DNA of 51,604 bases, from positions 23,908-75,511 of the forward strand of contig DUBO01000043.1 of the NCBI GenBank assembly GCA_012960245.1, written 5' to 3'. This DNA comes from Candidatus Binatota bacterium (GTDB lineage: Bacteria > Desulfobacterota > Binatia > UBA1149). Below, one piece after another: positions 33,244-42,268 of the stretch (positions are counted from its first letter, which is position 1; the number at the start of each line of letters is the position of its first letter). The translations under genes and the position numbers were made by a program. The notes below the pieces were generated by a model that was not told where the DNA came from, did no database searches, and saw nothing but the letters and a program-made list of their open reading frames with translations.

Positions 33244-34419
33244 ATGGACCTTGGTTTTTCAACTGAACACGAAAAGTTTCGCAACGAACTGCGCGTGTGG
33301 CTGAGCGATAACCTCGAGCAAAGCTGGAGCGAGTCCTTGCGTGATAGCGGCAACGACGAGCACGCGCTCATCGAAGTACGTCGCCAGTGGCAGCGGCGTA
33401 TGTACCAGGGGGGATATCTTGGCATGCGCTGGCCCGCCGAATGGGGAGGCCGCGGTGCCACCGAGGTCGAAGAGGCCATACTCGCGCAGGAAATCGCGCT
33501 GGCCGACGCGCCGCCTATCCTCAACGCGCTGGGGCTGGGCCTGTGTGCGCCCGCGCTCATACACCACGGCAGCGAAGAACAGCGCCGTCGCTTCATTCCG
33601 CCCATGCTCAACGCCGACGAAATCTGGTGCCAGGGGTTCAGCGAACCGGGAGCGGGCAGTGACCTTGCTTCGCTCAGGCTGAAGGCCGAGATCGATGGCG
33701 ATTTCTTCGTGCTCAACGGCCAGAAGTGCTGGACGACTTACGGGCCATGGGGCGACTGGATCTTCGTGCTTGCCCGCAACGATGCCGAGGATCGCTACGG
33801 TGGCATTTCATTCATACTCGTCGACCTGCACAACACCGAGGGTGTTGAAGTGCGACCGCTCAAGCAGATAACCGGCGAGAGCGAATTCGGCGAGGTGTTT
33901 TTCGACAACGCGCGCGTGCCGCGTTCGCAACTCGTGGGCGAAACAGGCCAGGGCTGGAAGATCGCGATGACGGTGCTGGGTTACGAAAGGGGGGGCGCGA
34001 CCTTGGGACCGGCCACCGAGCTGGGCACGGACCTCTTTGCTTTGCTTCGCACCTGTCGCGAGCTCGGCATCACCGACACGGCCAGTCGGGCTAAGCTCGG
34101 ACTGCTGGTTGCCGAGTGGCAGGTGTTGATGGCTAACGGCTACCGCACGCTCGCAGGCCTGAGTGAGGGCAATCCACCCGGCCCCGAATCGTCGATACAG
34201 AAACTGGTGTGGAGCGAACTCGACCAACGCTTGCGCACTACCGCCATCGAGTTACTGGGACCCGGCGCGCAATTGTCGCGCCACGATCCGTCGGCGCGCG
34301 CCGACGTCGACTGGCCGCGCAATTACCTGTGGGCCAGGGCCGAGACTATTTTTTCGGGCAGCTCGGAGATACAGCGAAACATCATTGCCAAGCGAGTGCT
34401 CGGTCTGCCCCAGGGCTGA
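33244..34419 (+). CDS. Acyl-CoA dehydrogenase (first of adjacent pair)
   Basis: 391 aa from ATG 33244, with GGAG ten bases upstream; the open frame extending to 32440 is the antisense of the synthetase gene and is not coding. FAD/substrate motifs: QGFSEPGAGSDLASL, GQKCWTTYG and, at the C-terminus, FSGSSEIQRNIIAKRVLGLP. It oxidises acyl-CoA to 2-enoyl-CoA, passing electrons to ETF. It is followed 60 bp later by a second, shorter family member; adjacent pairs like this often form alpha2-beta2 enzymes in sterol-type side-chain degradation. Confidence 0.95.
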   Translation: MDLGFSTEHEKFRNELRVWLSDNLEQSWSESLRDSGNDEHALIEVRRQWQRRMYQGGYLGMRWPAEWGGRGATEVEEAILAQEIALADAPPILNALGLGLCAPALIHHGSEEQRRRFIPPMLNADEIWCQGFSEPGAGSDLASLRLKAEIDGDFFVLNGQKCWTTYGPWGDWIFVLARNDAEDRYGGISFILVDLHNTEGVEVRPLKQITGESEFGEVFFDNARVPRSQLVGETGQGWKIAMTVLGYERGGATLGPATELGTDLFALLRTCRELGITDTASRAKLGLLVAEWQVLMANGYRTLAGLSEGNPPGPESSIQKLVWSELDQRLRTTAIELLGPGAQLSRHDPSARADVDWPRNYLWARAETIFSGSSEIQRNIIAKRVLGLPQG

Positions 34420-34479
34420 AGGGACGCGGGCAGACAATCGGCAGACAACGGGCAGAGAACCGGACGAGAGAAAGAAAAC

Positions 34480-35565
34480 ATGAGATTCGATATTTCAGAG
34501 GACCAACAGCTACTGCGCGATGCCACCCGCGATTTTATCGCCGGTGAGTGTCCCATGGAGGCAGCACGGCGCCTGGCCGAGGAGAGCGACGAGGGCTACT
34601 CGACCGACCACTGGGCCAAGCTGGCCGAGCTCGGCTACCTGGGGCTGGTTGCCGGCGAGCAGGCCGGGGGCCAGGGCATGGGCGCGGTCGAGCTGGCCGT
34701 CGTGGCCGAGGAAATGGGCCGAGCGTGTTTTCCCGGCCCCTACCTCGACGTGGTCGTGGCTGCGCGCGTACTTGAGCTGGCCGAGCGTGACTCGGTGGCG
34801 GCCGACATCGCCGCCGGAAAGCTGACCGTGGTGCTGGCCACGCGCGACACCGTGTGGCCAGGCGAGAGTGGCGGTGCGACCTTCGCCGACGGCAGGGTCA
34901 CCGGCAGCAAAGTCTTCGTGCCCTTTGCCGCCTCGGCCGACAAGCTACTGGTGACCACCCACAAGGGGGTGGCGCTGGTCGACGGGCCGTTCCAGCTGGA
35001 TGCCATGACTACCATGGACGAGGCAACACGTTTTGCCCGCGTGAACTTCGACAACACGGCTGAGCTGCTGGGTGACAACGCGCTGGTAGAGAAAGCCAAC
35101 GAGCTGGCCACCATAGGGTCGGCGGCGATGGCGCTGGGCGTGTGCCAGGTCACTCTCGAGATGACGGTGGAATACACGCGCGAGCGCGAGGCCTTTGGTC
35201 GCCCCATCGCTGCTTTCCAGGCGTTGCAGCATCGCATGGCCGACATGCTGCTGCGCGCGGAGGGTTCACGGTCGCTGGTTTACCGGGCGGCCTGGGCGCT
35301 CGACGCCGGCCAGTCGGAGGCCGCGCTCATGCTGGGCAGCGCCAAGGCCTGGGCTGCCGAGTCGGCGCTGGCCAACTCGCGCGAGTGCCTGCAGATGCAC
35401 GGTGGCAACGGCTTCACCTGGGAGTATTCTGTTCACCGCTATCTCAAGCTGGCCGGTACGCTCGACCAGTTTAACGGCGCGCGCGACGAGATGCTCGAAA
35501 GCGCGTTGCTGGCAGCCGAGGAACTGGCCCGGGAAAACGCGGTTGGTACAGCCGCGGCTGGCTGA
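34480..35565 (+). CDS. Acyl-CoA dehydrogenase (second, shorter partner)
   Basis: 361 aa. N-terminal DISEDQQLLRDATRDFI and C-terminal QMHGGNGFTWEYSVHRYLKLA are acyl-CoA dehydrogenase features, but the middle substrate/FAD loop is shorter and lacks the usual EPxAGSD sequence (here ATRDTVWPGESGG). This fits the non-catalytic or half-site partner of heteromeric dehydrogenases. It is expected to complex with the product of the preceding gene. A direct repeat (GGCAGACAA) fills the spacer between them. Confidence 0.93.
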   Translation: MRFDISEDQQLLRDATRDFIAGECPMEAARRLAEESDEGYSTDHWAKLAELGYLGLVAGEQAGGQGMGAVELAVVAEEMGRACFPGPYLDVVVAARVLELAERDSVAADIAAGKLTVVLATRDTVWPGESGGATFADGRVTGSKVFVPFAASADKLLVTTHKGVALVDGPFQLDAMTTMDEATRFARVNFDNTAELLGDNALVEKANELATIGSAAMALGVCQVTLEMTVEYTREREAFGRPIAAFQALQHRMADMLLRAEGSRSLVYRAAWALDAGQSEAALMLGSAKAWAAESALANSRECLQMHGGNGFTWEYSVHRYLKLAGTLDQFNGARDEMLESALLAAEELARENAVGTAAAG

Positions 35566-35587
35566 CCCCGGGAAACGGAGCACTGGC

Positions 35588-36376
35588 GTGACGAAGAAAA
35601 CAAAGAAGACCGCGGCTGGTAAGAAGCGCAGCCCAGGGAAACGCAGCCCCAGTAAACCACCTCCGCTGGTAATCGGCCCCTTCGAGGGATTTCCGGTCGA
35701 CACGCTGCGTTTTCTTTCCGAACTCAAGGCGAATAACGAGCGCGATTGGTTCGAAGACAACAAGCAGCGTTATCGCGAAAACCTTCTCGCCCCCATGTGT
35801 TCGTTCATAGAGGCCATGGATTCGGAGTTGGCCCGCGTGTCGGACTGCTTCGTGGCGGACTCCCGGCCCCACGGAGGGTCGATGTTCAGAATATATCGCG
35901 ACGTGAGGTTCTCGAGGGACAAGAGCCCCTACAAGGAGCACGCCGCCTGCCAGTTTCGGCACATGGCCGGAAACGACGCGCACACCCTCGGTTTTTACGT
36001 GCACGTTGCGCCCGACGAGGTTTTTTTTGGCGGCGGCATCTGGCGCCCGCCATCGGGTCCGTTGGCCCAGGTGCGCGAGGCCATAGCCGATGACCCCGAT
36101 GCCTGGAAGAAGGCCACCCGTTCGGCCGCCTTCAAGCGTCGCTTCGGCGAGGTGAGCGGAGATTCGCTCAAGCGCCCACCGCGCGGCTTTGACGCCGAAC
36201 AGCCGCTGATCGTAGACATCAAGCGCAAGAGTTTTTTTGCCGTGCAGAGGGTCGCCCCCCGCACGATAGAAGAACGTGGCTTTGCGAGGGAAGTGTCGCG
36301 CGCTTTCGTGGCGCTCAAGCCATTGATGTCTTTTCTTGCGACCGCCGTGGGCGTGTCGTTTTCGCTGGACGAGTAA
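35588..36376 (+). CDS. TIGR02453/DUF2461 family protein
   Basis: 262 aa from GTG 35588 with GGAG eight bases upstream. A basic Lys/Pro/Ser-rich N-terminus (about 28 residues) precedes the domain: FLSELKANNERDWFEDNKQRY, FRIYRDVRFSRDKSPYKEHA, GFYVHVAPDEVFFGGGIWRP, all characteristic of this widespread family of unknown biochemical function. It is located 22 bp after the second dehydrogenase gene and is probably in the same transcript, though no metabolic link is known. Confidence 0.92.
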   Translation: MTKKTKKTAAGKKRSPGKRSPSKPPPLVIGPFEGFPVDTLRFLSELKANNERDWFEDNKQRYRENLLAPMCSFIEAMDSELARVSDCFVADSRPHGGSMFRIYRDVRFSRDKSPYKEHAACQFRHMAGNDAHTLGFYVHVAPDEVFFGGGIWRPPSGPLAQVREAIADDPDAWKKATRSAAFKRRFGEVSGDSLKRPPRGFDAEQPLIVDIKRKSFFAVQRVAPRTIEERGFAREVSRAFVALKPLMSFLATAVGVSFSLDE

Positions 36377-36404
36377 CAGGCCGACGACGGCCGGGGAGAA
36401 CAGT

Positions 36405-36809
36405 ATGGAAGTTGAAGGCGGATGTTATTGCGGTGCCGTGAGGTACCGTGCCGAGGGCGAAGCAGCCTTCAAGGGGCAGTGCCACTGCCGCGAGTGCCAG
36501 TACATATCGGGTGGTTCACCCAACCTAGTGTTGGCCCTGCCCGAAGAAGGCTTTGCCTACACCAAGGGTAGCCCGGCGTCGTTCAAGCGCAGCGATCTCG
36601 AGAACCCGGTCACGCGAGAGTTCTGTGGCGACTGCGGCACGCACATGCGCAGCATTGCGCCGGGCCTGCCCCTGGCCCTGCTCAAGGTGGGCACGCTCGA
36701 CAACCCCGCCGATTTTGTGGGACCCGACATGGCGATTTTCACTTCCGACAGCCAGCCGTTTCACATGGTGGCCGAGGGCGTGCTTTCTTTCGAAGGCATG
36801 CCCGGCTGA
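36405..36809 (+). CDS. GFA family (glutathione-dependent formaldehyde-activating-like) zinc protein
   Basis: 134 aa with GGGGAGA upstream. The zinc-binding cysteines of the CENP-V/GFA domain are complete: GCYCGAVRY, GQCHCRECQYISG and FCGDCGTHM. Despite the family name most members are not proven to act on formaldehyde; S-hydroxymethylglutathione or other thiol adducts are possible. The nearby glutathione transferase gene gives weak support to a glutathione-linked role. Confidence 0.93.
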   Translation: MEVEGGCYCGAVRYRAEGEAAFKGQCHCRECQYISGGSPNLVLALPEEGFAYTKGSPASFKRSDLENPVTREFCGDCGTHMRSIAPGLPLALLKVGTLDNPADFVGPDMAIFTSDSQPFHMVAEGVLSFEGMPG

Positions 36810-36839
36810 CGGTCATCAAGGGTTACAAGGAGCGTTGTC

Positions 36840-37610
36840 ATGAAGGATTTGTTTTCCGTAGCCGGTAAGACGGCGTTGATAACCGGCGGAAGCCGGGGCA
36901 TTGGCTTGATGATCGCCCGCGGGTTGGTCGAGGCTGGCGCCAGGGTGTACATCAGCTCGCGCAAGGCGGATGTCTGCGAGCGGGTTGCCGCCGAATTGTC
37001 GGAGTTCGGCGAGTGCATCGCGCTTCCCGCCGACTGCAGCACCGAGCAAGGCTGCAACGGGCTGGCGGCCGAACTGGCCGAGCGCGAGAAAGAGCTCAAC
37101 ATCCTCGTTAACAACGCCGGGGCCAACTGGGGCGCGCCCATGGAGGATTTTCCCGACTCGGGCTGGGACAAGGTGCTGGCACTCAACGTCAAGGCCGTGT
37201 TCCAGCTCACGCGTGCGCTCGTGCCGCAGCTCGAGGCGGCGGCGCGCAAGGGAGACCCGGCGCGGGTCATCAACACGGGCTCGATCGACGGCCTCAAGCC
37301 TCCCATGCTCGACACCTTTTCTTACTCTGCTAGCAAGGCGGCGGTGCATCACCTGACGCGGGTGCTTGCAAAAAAGCTCGCCGCTAAAAACATAACGGTC
37401 AACGCGATCGCGCCTGGGCCATTCGAGAGCAAGATGATGGAAGTCACGCTCGAGAACTTCGGCGAGGCTATTATCGCCTCCTGCCCGATGGGCCGCATCG
37501 GCGAGCCCGAGGACATGGCGGGCGTGGCCATCTACCTGGCCTCGCGGGCCGGTGCCTACGTGACCGGGGTCGTCATTCCGGTGGACGGCGGCATCTCGAC
37601 CACGACGTAG
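36840..37610 (+). CDS. Short-chain dehydrogenase/reductase
   Basis: 256 aa. The NAD(P) motif TGGSRGIG is at residues 17-24, NNAGANWG follows, catalytic Ser lies in NTGSIDG and the YxxxK pair in YSASKAA, and the C-terminal VTGVVIPVDGGIS is intact. It is a classical SDR that oxidises or reduces an alcohol/ketone, in this setting possibly a 3-hydroxyacyl or sterol-type intermediate. An AAGGAG-like site precedes the start. It is the fifth gene in the plus-strand lipid-catabolism run. Confidence 0.94.
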   Translation: MKDLFSVAGKTALITGGSRGIGLMIARGLVEAGARVYISSRKADVCERVAAELSEFGECIALPADCSTEQGCNGLAAELAEREKELNILVNNAGANWGAPMEDFPDSGWDKVLALNVKAVFQLTRALVPQLEAAARKGDPARVINTGSIDGLKPPMLDTFSYSASKAAVHHLTRVLAKKLAAKNITVNAIAPGPFESKMMEVTLENFGEAIIASCPMGRIGEPEDMAGVAIYLASRAGAYVTGVVIPVDGGISTTT

Positions 37611-37620
37611 GCTGGCAGCC

Positions 37621-38235
37621 GTGATCAAGCTCTGGTACGCGCCTCTTACCCGCTCAATCCGGGTGCTGTGGTTGCTCGAGGAACTCGCTGTCCCCTATGA
37701 ACTCGAGAGGGTGGAGTTCGAGGTTCCGTCGAGCAGGTTTTTTGCGCAGGACACGCCTACCGGCAAGTTGCCGACCATCGAAGACGGCGGCCTCGTGCTG
37801 TGCGAGTCAGGCGCTATAGTTGAATACCTCGTTGAGCGTTACGGGGAAGGGCGTCTTGCCCCGCCACCGGGGACGCCGGAACGGGGGCATTACCTGCAGT
37901 GGATACACATGGCCGAGAGCACGGTGTTTCCGCCCGTCGGCATATTGGTGTGGCTTTCGCGCTACCGTACCGACGGGGACGAATACGCGGCCCTGCAGGA
38001 GTCTACTCGCGCGAGGGCCGAGGCGGGGGTCCAGTTCGTAGAAAATGAACTTTCAAGCCGCCAGTACCTGCTGGGCGACGATTTTTCGGCCGCCGACGTG
38101 ATGATGGGGTTTTCGCTGGTCGCCGCACGGTTCGTGGATGTCATCGACGATCGCTACCCGGCCGTCCAGGCCTACCTGTCTCGCCTTGAGCAACGCCCGG
38201 CTTACCGTGAAGCGGTAAAGATCGGCGGGGGGTAG
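37621..38235 (+). CDS. Glutathione S-transferase family protein
   Basis: 204 aa, GTG start 10 bp after the SDR stop. The N-terminal domain has APLTRSIRVLWLLEELAVPYEL, GKLPTIEDGGLVLCESGAIVEYL; the C-terminal domain has the conserved YLLGDDFSAADVMM. It is a normal GST fold with an intact glutathione site region. It is the last gene of the run from 33244 and may detoxify electrophiles made in the pathway. It is only distantly similar to the GST at 26627. Confidence 0.94.
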   Translation: MIKLWYAPLTRSIRVLWLLEELAVPYELERVEFEVPSSRFFAQDTPTGKLPTIEDGGLVLCESGAIVEYLVERYGEGRLAPPPGTPERGHYLQWIHMAESTVFPPVGILVWLSRYRTDGDEYAALQESTRARAEAGVQFVENELSSRQYLLGDDFSAADVMMGFSLVAARFVDVIDDRYPAVQAYLSRLEQRPAYREAVKIGGG

Positions 38236-38311
38236 CAGGTGTCGTGCCGATTGTGCGCCTGCCTGTGAAAGTCCAGCCGCCTTTTAACGCTGGCGGTACG
38301 AGGCTTTGCCG

Positions 38312-39412
38312 TCAGACGTTGAACCTGAAGTGCACCACGTCGCCGTCCTGCATGACGTAGTCGCGGCCTTCAACGCGTGCCTTACCTGCGTCTCGACAAC
38401 CCGCTTCTCCGCCTAGCTTCACGTAGTCGTCAAAGGCGATGACCTCGGCGCGTATGAAACCGCGCTCGAAGTCGGTGTGAATCACGCCCGCAGCCTGCGG
38501 TGCCGTGGATCCACGCTTCAGCGTCCAGCCGCGAACTTCCTTGGGGCCGGCCGTCAAAAAACTGATCAGCCCCAGCAGCGAGTAAGCGGTGTGCACCACC
38601 TGGTCGAGCCCGCTGCTCTCTATGCCGTAGCCCTGCAACATCTCCAGCTGTTCCTCGTTGCCCAGGCCGGCTACTTCCTGTTCGAGCTGCGCGGAGATAA
38701 CGACTACGGGCGCGCCGTGTTGATCGGCGTGCTCGCGCAGCGCCGCCACCTGGGGGCCCTCGCCGGTGGGGTCGTCTTCGCCCACGTTTGCGCAGTAGAT
38801 CACCGGCTTGGCGGTGAGCAGCCACAGGTCGGCAAAAAAACTTTGTTCTTCATCGCGGTCGGGTACTTCGAACAAGGCCGCGGGCCGTCCCTGGTCGAGA
38901 TGGGCGGCCAGCTCGCGCGCCATTTCGAACACGGGCTTGAGCGACGGGTCACCCCGGGACTGCGACTCGAGTTTGCCTAGTCGTTTTTCCAGGGTCTGCA
39001 GGTCGGCCAGCAACAACTCGGTCTCAATGATTTGGACGTCGCGAGCCGGGTCGACGCTGCCCGCCACATGGGTGACGTTGGCGTCTTCAAAACAGCGCAC
39101 CACGTGAACCACGGCCTGGGTCTCGCGTATGTTGGCGAGAAACTGGTTGCCAAGGCCCTCGCCGAGGTGGGCGCCTTCCACCAGTCCCGCTATATCGGTG
39201 AACGTTACCGTGGCGGGAACGAGTTTTTCGGGGTTCACCATGGCAGCCAGGGCCTTCAGGCGACTGTCGGGCACCGGCACCACGGCGGTATTGGGTTCGA
39301 CCGTACAGAAGGCGTAGTTGGCCGCCGCCGCCTGCTCACTGCGCGTGAGGGCGTTGAACAGCGTCGATTTTCCTACGTTGGGAAGTCCTACTATGCCTGC
39401 TGAGAGAGCCAT
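38312..39412 (-). CDS. ychF: Redox/ribosome-associated GTPase/ATPase YchF
   Basis: 366 aa, the standard length. G1 [14 protein letters not shown] at residues 9-22, G2/G3 region [23 protein letters not shown], and the altered G4 (YCANVGED in place of NKxD) that lets YchF/OLA1 prefer ATP. The C-terminal TGS domain ends [16 protein letters not shown] and [16 protein letters not shown]. It is a conserved housekeeping protein acting on ribosome-linked and oxidative stress processes. Confidence 0.97.
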   Translation of the reverse strand: MALSAGIVGLPNVGKSTLFNALTRSEQAAAANYAFCTVEPNTAVVPVPDSRLKALAAMVNPEKLVPATVTFTDIAGLVEGAHLGEGLGNQFLANIRETQAVVHVVRCFEDANVTHVAGSVDPARDVQIIETELLLADLQTLEKRLGKLESQSRGDPSLKPVFEMARELAAHLDQGRPAALFEVPDRDEEQSFFADLWLLTAKPVIYCANVGEDDPTGEGPQVAALREHADQHGAPVVVISAQLEQEVAGLGNEEQLEMLQGYGIESSGLDQVVHTAYSLLGLISFLTAGPKEVRGWTLKRGSTAPQAAGVIHTDFERGFIRAEVIAFDDYVKLGGEAGCRDAGKARVEGRDYVMQDGDVVHFRFNV

Positions 39413-39491
39413 CGTCGGCGTATCCTAGCCGTAGCAGGCCTGCGCGTCCACGCGCGCAGCTGGATTCCAGGGAGGCGGTCGATAACCGACC

Positions 39492-40724
39492 TCAGTTGTA
39501 GCGGGCCGATTTGCCCTTGGACTCGCCGTGCGAGCTGACCGCAAAGCGCAGGTCGTCAAGAAATCGTTCGACGATCTGGGCGTGGTTGGGGGTGACCATC
39601 ATGTGCAGGGCCGGCGGTCGCTCCTGCCGGTCAAGGTGCCAGCCGCGCGCGTCCATGACGTCGCCGATCGCGCCCATGTCGTACTGGTCTGAGCAGAAAG
39701 CCATCAGGCTGGCGGGTGGATCGCCTACCAGCCGCAGCCCGTCGATAGCAGAGATACCCGCTTTCAGCGCGGCGCTGGTCTGCGCCACCACGCGAGCGCG
39801 CTCGAGGTAGCCCTCTTCGCCCAGGTAGTTCATCACCGCCCAGGCAGCCGCGATGGCCGAGGCCGGTCGCGTGCCCGCCACCGCCAGCGAGCCGTACATA
39901 CCGCCGGGCCAGTCGTCAAAAAAGAAAGCCTGGTGGTTGAGCAGCGTATGGGCGTCTCGGTGTATGACCACCGACGCGCCCTTGGTGGCGTAGCCGTACT
40001 TGTGCACGTCGGCCGACATGCTCGTGACCCCGGGCACACGAAAATCGAAAGCCGGCAGCGGCACGCCGGTCCTTTCGAGAAAGGGCAGTATGAATCCGCC
40101 CACGCAGGCGTCCACGTGGCAGAACGCGTTGTGCTCGGCGGCCAGCGCGGCAAGTTCTTCTACCGGGTCTATAAGTCCGTGCGGATAGTTGGGCGCCGAG
40201 GCCACGAGCATGGCGGTAGCGGGTCCCACGAGTTGGCGGGCGCTGTCGAGGTCGGCGCGCAGGTCGTCTGCCAGCTCGATGCGCCGGCAGGGCATGTCGA
40301 GGTAGTGCGCGGCCTTGATAAAAGCCGGGTGGGCCGAGGCGGGCACGAGCAGCTCGGGCTCGGCAATGTTTCGTTCCGCCCGTGCATGGTCGCGCGCCGC
40401 CTTAACGGCAGCCAGGATGCTCTCGGTGCCGCCCGAAGTCATGCAGCCGCGCGCGCCCTCGGGGGCGTTGAGCAGGTCGGCGGTCATCTCGACGACTTCT
40501 TCTTCCATCACCCGCAGGCTGGGAAAGCGGAAGGGGTTGAGCGCGTTCTCGAAGAGGAACTCTCGGTGTGCGGCCTCCAGCACTTCGTCCACGTCTTCGC
40601 CCGCCGGGAACACCAGGCTCCAGGTGCGTGCGCCTCGCCAATCGGCGTCGTCCTGTTTGAGCCCGCGCATTCGGTCCATGACTTCCTGCTTGGACATTCC
40701 GTTGGGGGAGAGTTTTGCAGCCAT
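39492..40724 (-). CDS. PLP-dependent group II decarboxylase/sphingosine-1-phosphate lyase-like protein
   Basis: 410 aa from ATG 40724 (MAAKLSPNG); the open frame upstream to 40955 overlaps the divergent dioxygenase gene and is not used. Features: CMTSGGTESILAAVKAARD (phosphate-binding, near 94-112), HVDACVGGFILPF with the PLP-nitrogen Asp205, and SADVHKYGYATKGASVV with the Schiff-base Lys242. Overall it resembles the DPL1/S1P-lyase branch more than glutamate decarboxylase. It may cleave a phosphorylated long-chain base or decarboxylate an amino acid. Confidence 0.93.
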   Translation of the reverse strand: MAAKLSPNGMSKQEVMDRMRGLKQDDADWRGARTWSLVFPAGEDVDEVLEAAHREFLFENALNPFRFPSLRVMEEEVVEMTADLLNAPEGARGCMTSGGTESILAAVKAARDHARAERNIAEPELLVPASAHPAFIKAAHYLDMPCRRIELADDLRADLDSARQLVGPATAMLVASAPNYPHGLIDPVEELAALAAEHNAFCHVDACVGGFILPFLERTGVPLPAFDFRVPGVTSMSADVHKYGYATKGASVVIHRDAHTLLNHQAFFFDDWPGGMYGSLAVAGTRPASAIAAAWAVMNYLGEEGYLERARVVAQTSAALKAGISAIDGLRLVGDPPASLMAFCSDQYDMGAIGDVMDARGWHLDRQERPPALHMMVTPNHAQIVERFLDDLRFAVSSHGESKGKSARYN

Positions 40725-40812
40725 GCCTTCTTCTAGCAGCACGCGAGCTTTATGGGGAGCGCCGCGGCAGCCGACCTTGCCAAGGGGTGGCGATGATGGC
40801 TGACTGTCAACC

Positions 40813-41592
40813 GTGAGACTCACCGACGAGCAACTGGCCGATTTCGGTCGCGACGGGTTTTTGAACGCTGGCCGCGTGTTCAGCGAGGGCGAACTTGCGG
40901 AGATAGGCGGCGAGTACGACCGCCTGGTGACCGCCGACTCGCAGACCCTGGGCAATGACCGCGACGGTCGTTACCCCTACCGCGCGATGATGCAGTTTCG
41001 CAGTCCCGCGCTGCGTTCTTACATCAACCATCCCGAGCTCATCGAACTCGGCCTGCAACTGGTAGGGCCCGACCTGCGCTGCTGGTGGGACCAGGGCATC
41101 AACAAGAGCCCGGGCGCGGGCAGCCACATCGACTGGCACCAGGACAACGGCTACCAGAGCGGCAGCCTGCCCGAGTATCTCACCTTCTGGCTGGCGCTGG
41201 ACGATTCGGATCTTGAGAACGGTGGCCTGCTCGTTGTGCCCGGTTCGCAGGCCACGGGCCTGCGCGCGCACGAGCTGCGCGGCGTGCACTGGGTTATCTC
41301 CGACATCGACGAGAGCGGGGCTGATGAACCCGGGGCCGTGTCCCTGGAAGCGAAGGCGGGCGAACTGCTGGTATTCTCGTCGATGCTGGTTCACAAGACC
41401 GTTGGCAACCATAGCGCCGACCGCCAGCGCAGGGCCTGGGTGATCCAGTACGCCCCCGGCGACGCGAGCAACGACGAGACCGGGGAGGTGTACGACAACC
41501 GCGCCTGGGTGGCTCGCGACGGGCAGCGCGTGGAAGAACCCTGGTCGGAACGTCGTTTTGATCTGGCCCGCAATGCGCTCGACGAGGGCTGA
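40813..41592 (+). CDS. Phytanoyl-CoA dioxygenase (PhyH) family protein
   Basis: 259 aa, GTG start. N-terminal LTDEQLADFGRDGFLNAGRVF is the typical PhyH opening. The Fe(II) ligands are in WHQDNGYQSG (His and Asp) and LVHKTVGNHS (distal His), with the 2-oxoglutarate Arg in ADRQRRAWVIQY. It therefore looks like a functional 2-oxoglutarate-dependent hydroxylase acting on a lipid or small metabolite. It is divergent from the PLP-enzyme gene across 88 bp. Confidence 0.94.
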   Translation: MRLTDEQLADFGRDGFLNAGRVFSEGELAEIGGEYDRLVTADSQTLGNDRDGRYPYRAMMQFRSPALRSYINHPELIELGLQLVGPDLRCWWDQGINKSPGAGSHIDWHQDNGYQSGSLPEYLTFWLALDDSDLENGGLLVVPGSQATGLRAHELRGVHWVISDIDESGADEPGAVSLEAKAGELLVFSSMLVHKTVGNHSADRQRRAWVIQYAPGDASNDETGEVYDNRAWVARDGQRVEEPWSERRFDLARNALDEG

Positions 41593-41628
41593 CACACTAC
41601 GTATCGCGGGCGGCACATGGGAGGCACG

Positions 41629-42009
41629 ATGGACGACAAGCAACACGACAACGAGCGGGTGATCCGGGATTTCGTGGAGGCGTGGTCGCGGCTGGACGCG
41701 GACGAGCTGGTCGCTTACTTCACCGATGATGGCGTTTATCACAACATGCCCATGGGCCCGGTAGCGGGTCGCGACAACGTCAGGGAACTGATCAAGGGTT
41801 TCTTGTCGACCTGGACTGAAACCACCTGGGACTTGCTCAACCTGGTCAGCACGGGAGACGTGGTGATCGCGGAACGCCTCGATCGCACCGTGGCTGGCGA
41901 CAAGTCGGTGGATCTTCCCTGCGTGGGGGTTTTCGAGATGGAGAATGGCAAGATAAAGGCCTGGCGCGATTATTTCGACTTCGCGACTTACAGCCAAGCG
42001 ATGGGCTGA
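41629..42009 (+). CDS. Limonene-1,2-epoxide hydrolase/SnoaL-like (NTF2 fold) protein
   Basis: 126 aa from ATG 41629, preceded by GGGAGG; an ATG at 41617 would add four residues. The sequence FVEAWSRLDADELVAYFTDDGVYHNMPMGPVAGRDNVREL matches the NTF2-like opening of limonene-epoxide-hydrolase proteins. The putative catalytic set is present: Arg and Asp in AERLDR and a late Asp in WRDYFD. Hydrolysis of a lipid or terpene epoxide is plausible. It follows the dioxygenase gene by 36 bp. Confidence 0.92.
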   Translation: MDDKQHDNERVIRDFVEAWSRLDADELVAYFTDDGVYHNMPMGPVAGRDNVRELIKGFLSTWTETTWDLLNLVSTGDVVIAERLDRTVAGDKSVDLPCVGVFEMENGKIKAWRDYFDFATYSQAMG

Positions 42010-42021
42010 GGCGTTGATGGT

Positions 42022-42050
42022 TTGACACCGGCGCTGCGCGTGCCTAGCGT
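42022..42050 (+). promoter_or_regulatory. Sigma-70-type promoter ahead of the riboswitch
   Basis: TTGACA (42022-42027) is a perfect -35 element, followed after exactly 17 bases by TAGCGT (42045-42050), which keeps the key T, A and final T of the -10. The predicted start near 42057 falls just before the first paired elements of the cobalamin riboswitch. Confidence 0.65.
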
Positions 42051-42061
42051 GCGCGTCGAGT

Positions 42062-42225
42062 CGTCTGGAGGCACCGTTGCCGGTGTTTCCAACGGGAACG
42101 AGGTGAAAATCCTCGGCTGCCCCGCAACTGTAAGGGAGGACGAAAGGCGCAACGGCCACTGGGCTCACACCCCGGGAAGGCGTGCCGAGTAGATCGATCC
42201 CCGAGCCAGGAGACCGGGATGACTC
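42062..42225 (+). promoter_or_regulatory. Cobalamin (B12) riboswitch
   Basis: All main conserved blocks appear in order: GGTGTTTCCAACGGGAA (about 42082-42098), GAGGTGAAAATCCTCGGCTG with CCCCGCAACTGTAA (42100-42133), GCCACTGGG (42155-42163) and the B12 box AGCCAGGAGACC (42204-42215). The leader ends 43 bp before the start codon and its ribosome site (AGGAGG, 42259-42264). B12 would be expected to repress the downstream pair of secreted proteins. Confidence 0.95.
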
Positions 42226-42268
42226 GCAGATATATCTTCAAGTCCGGCGCGGGCCGGCAGGAGGAAAC

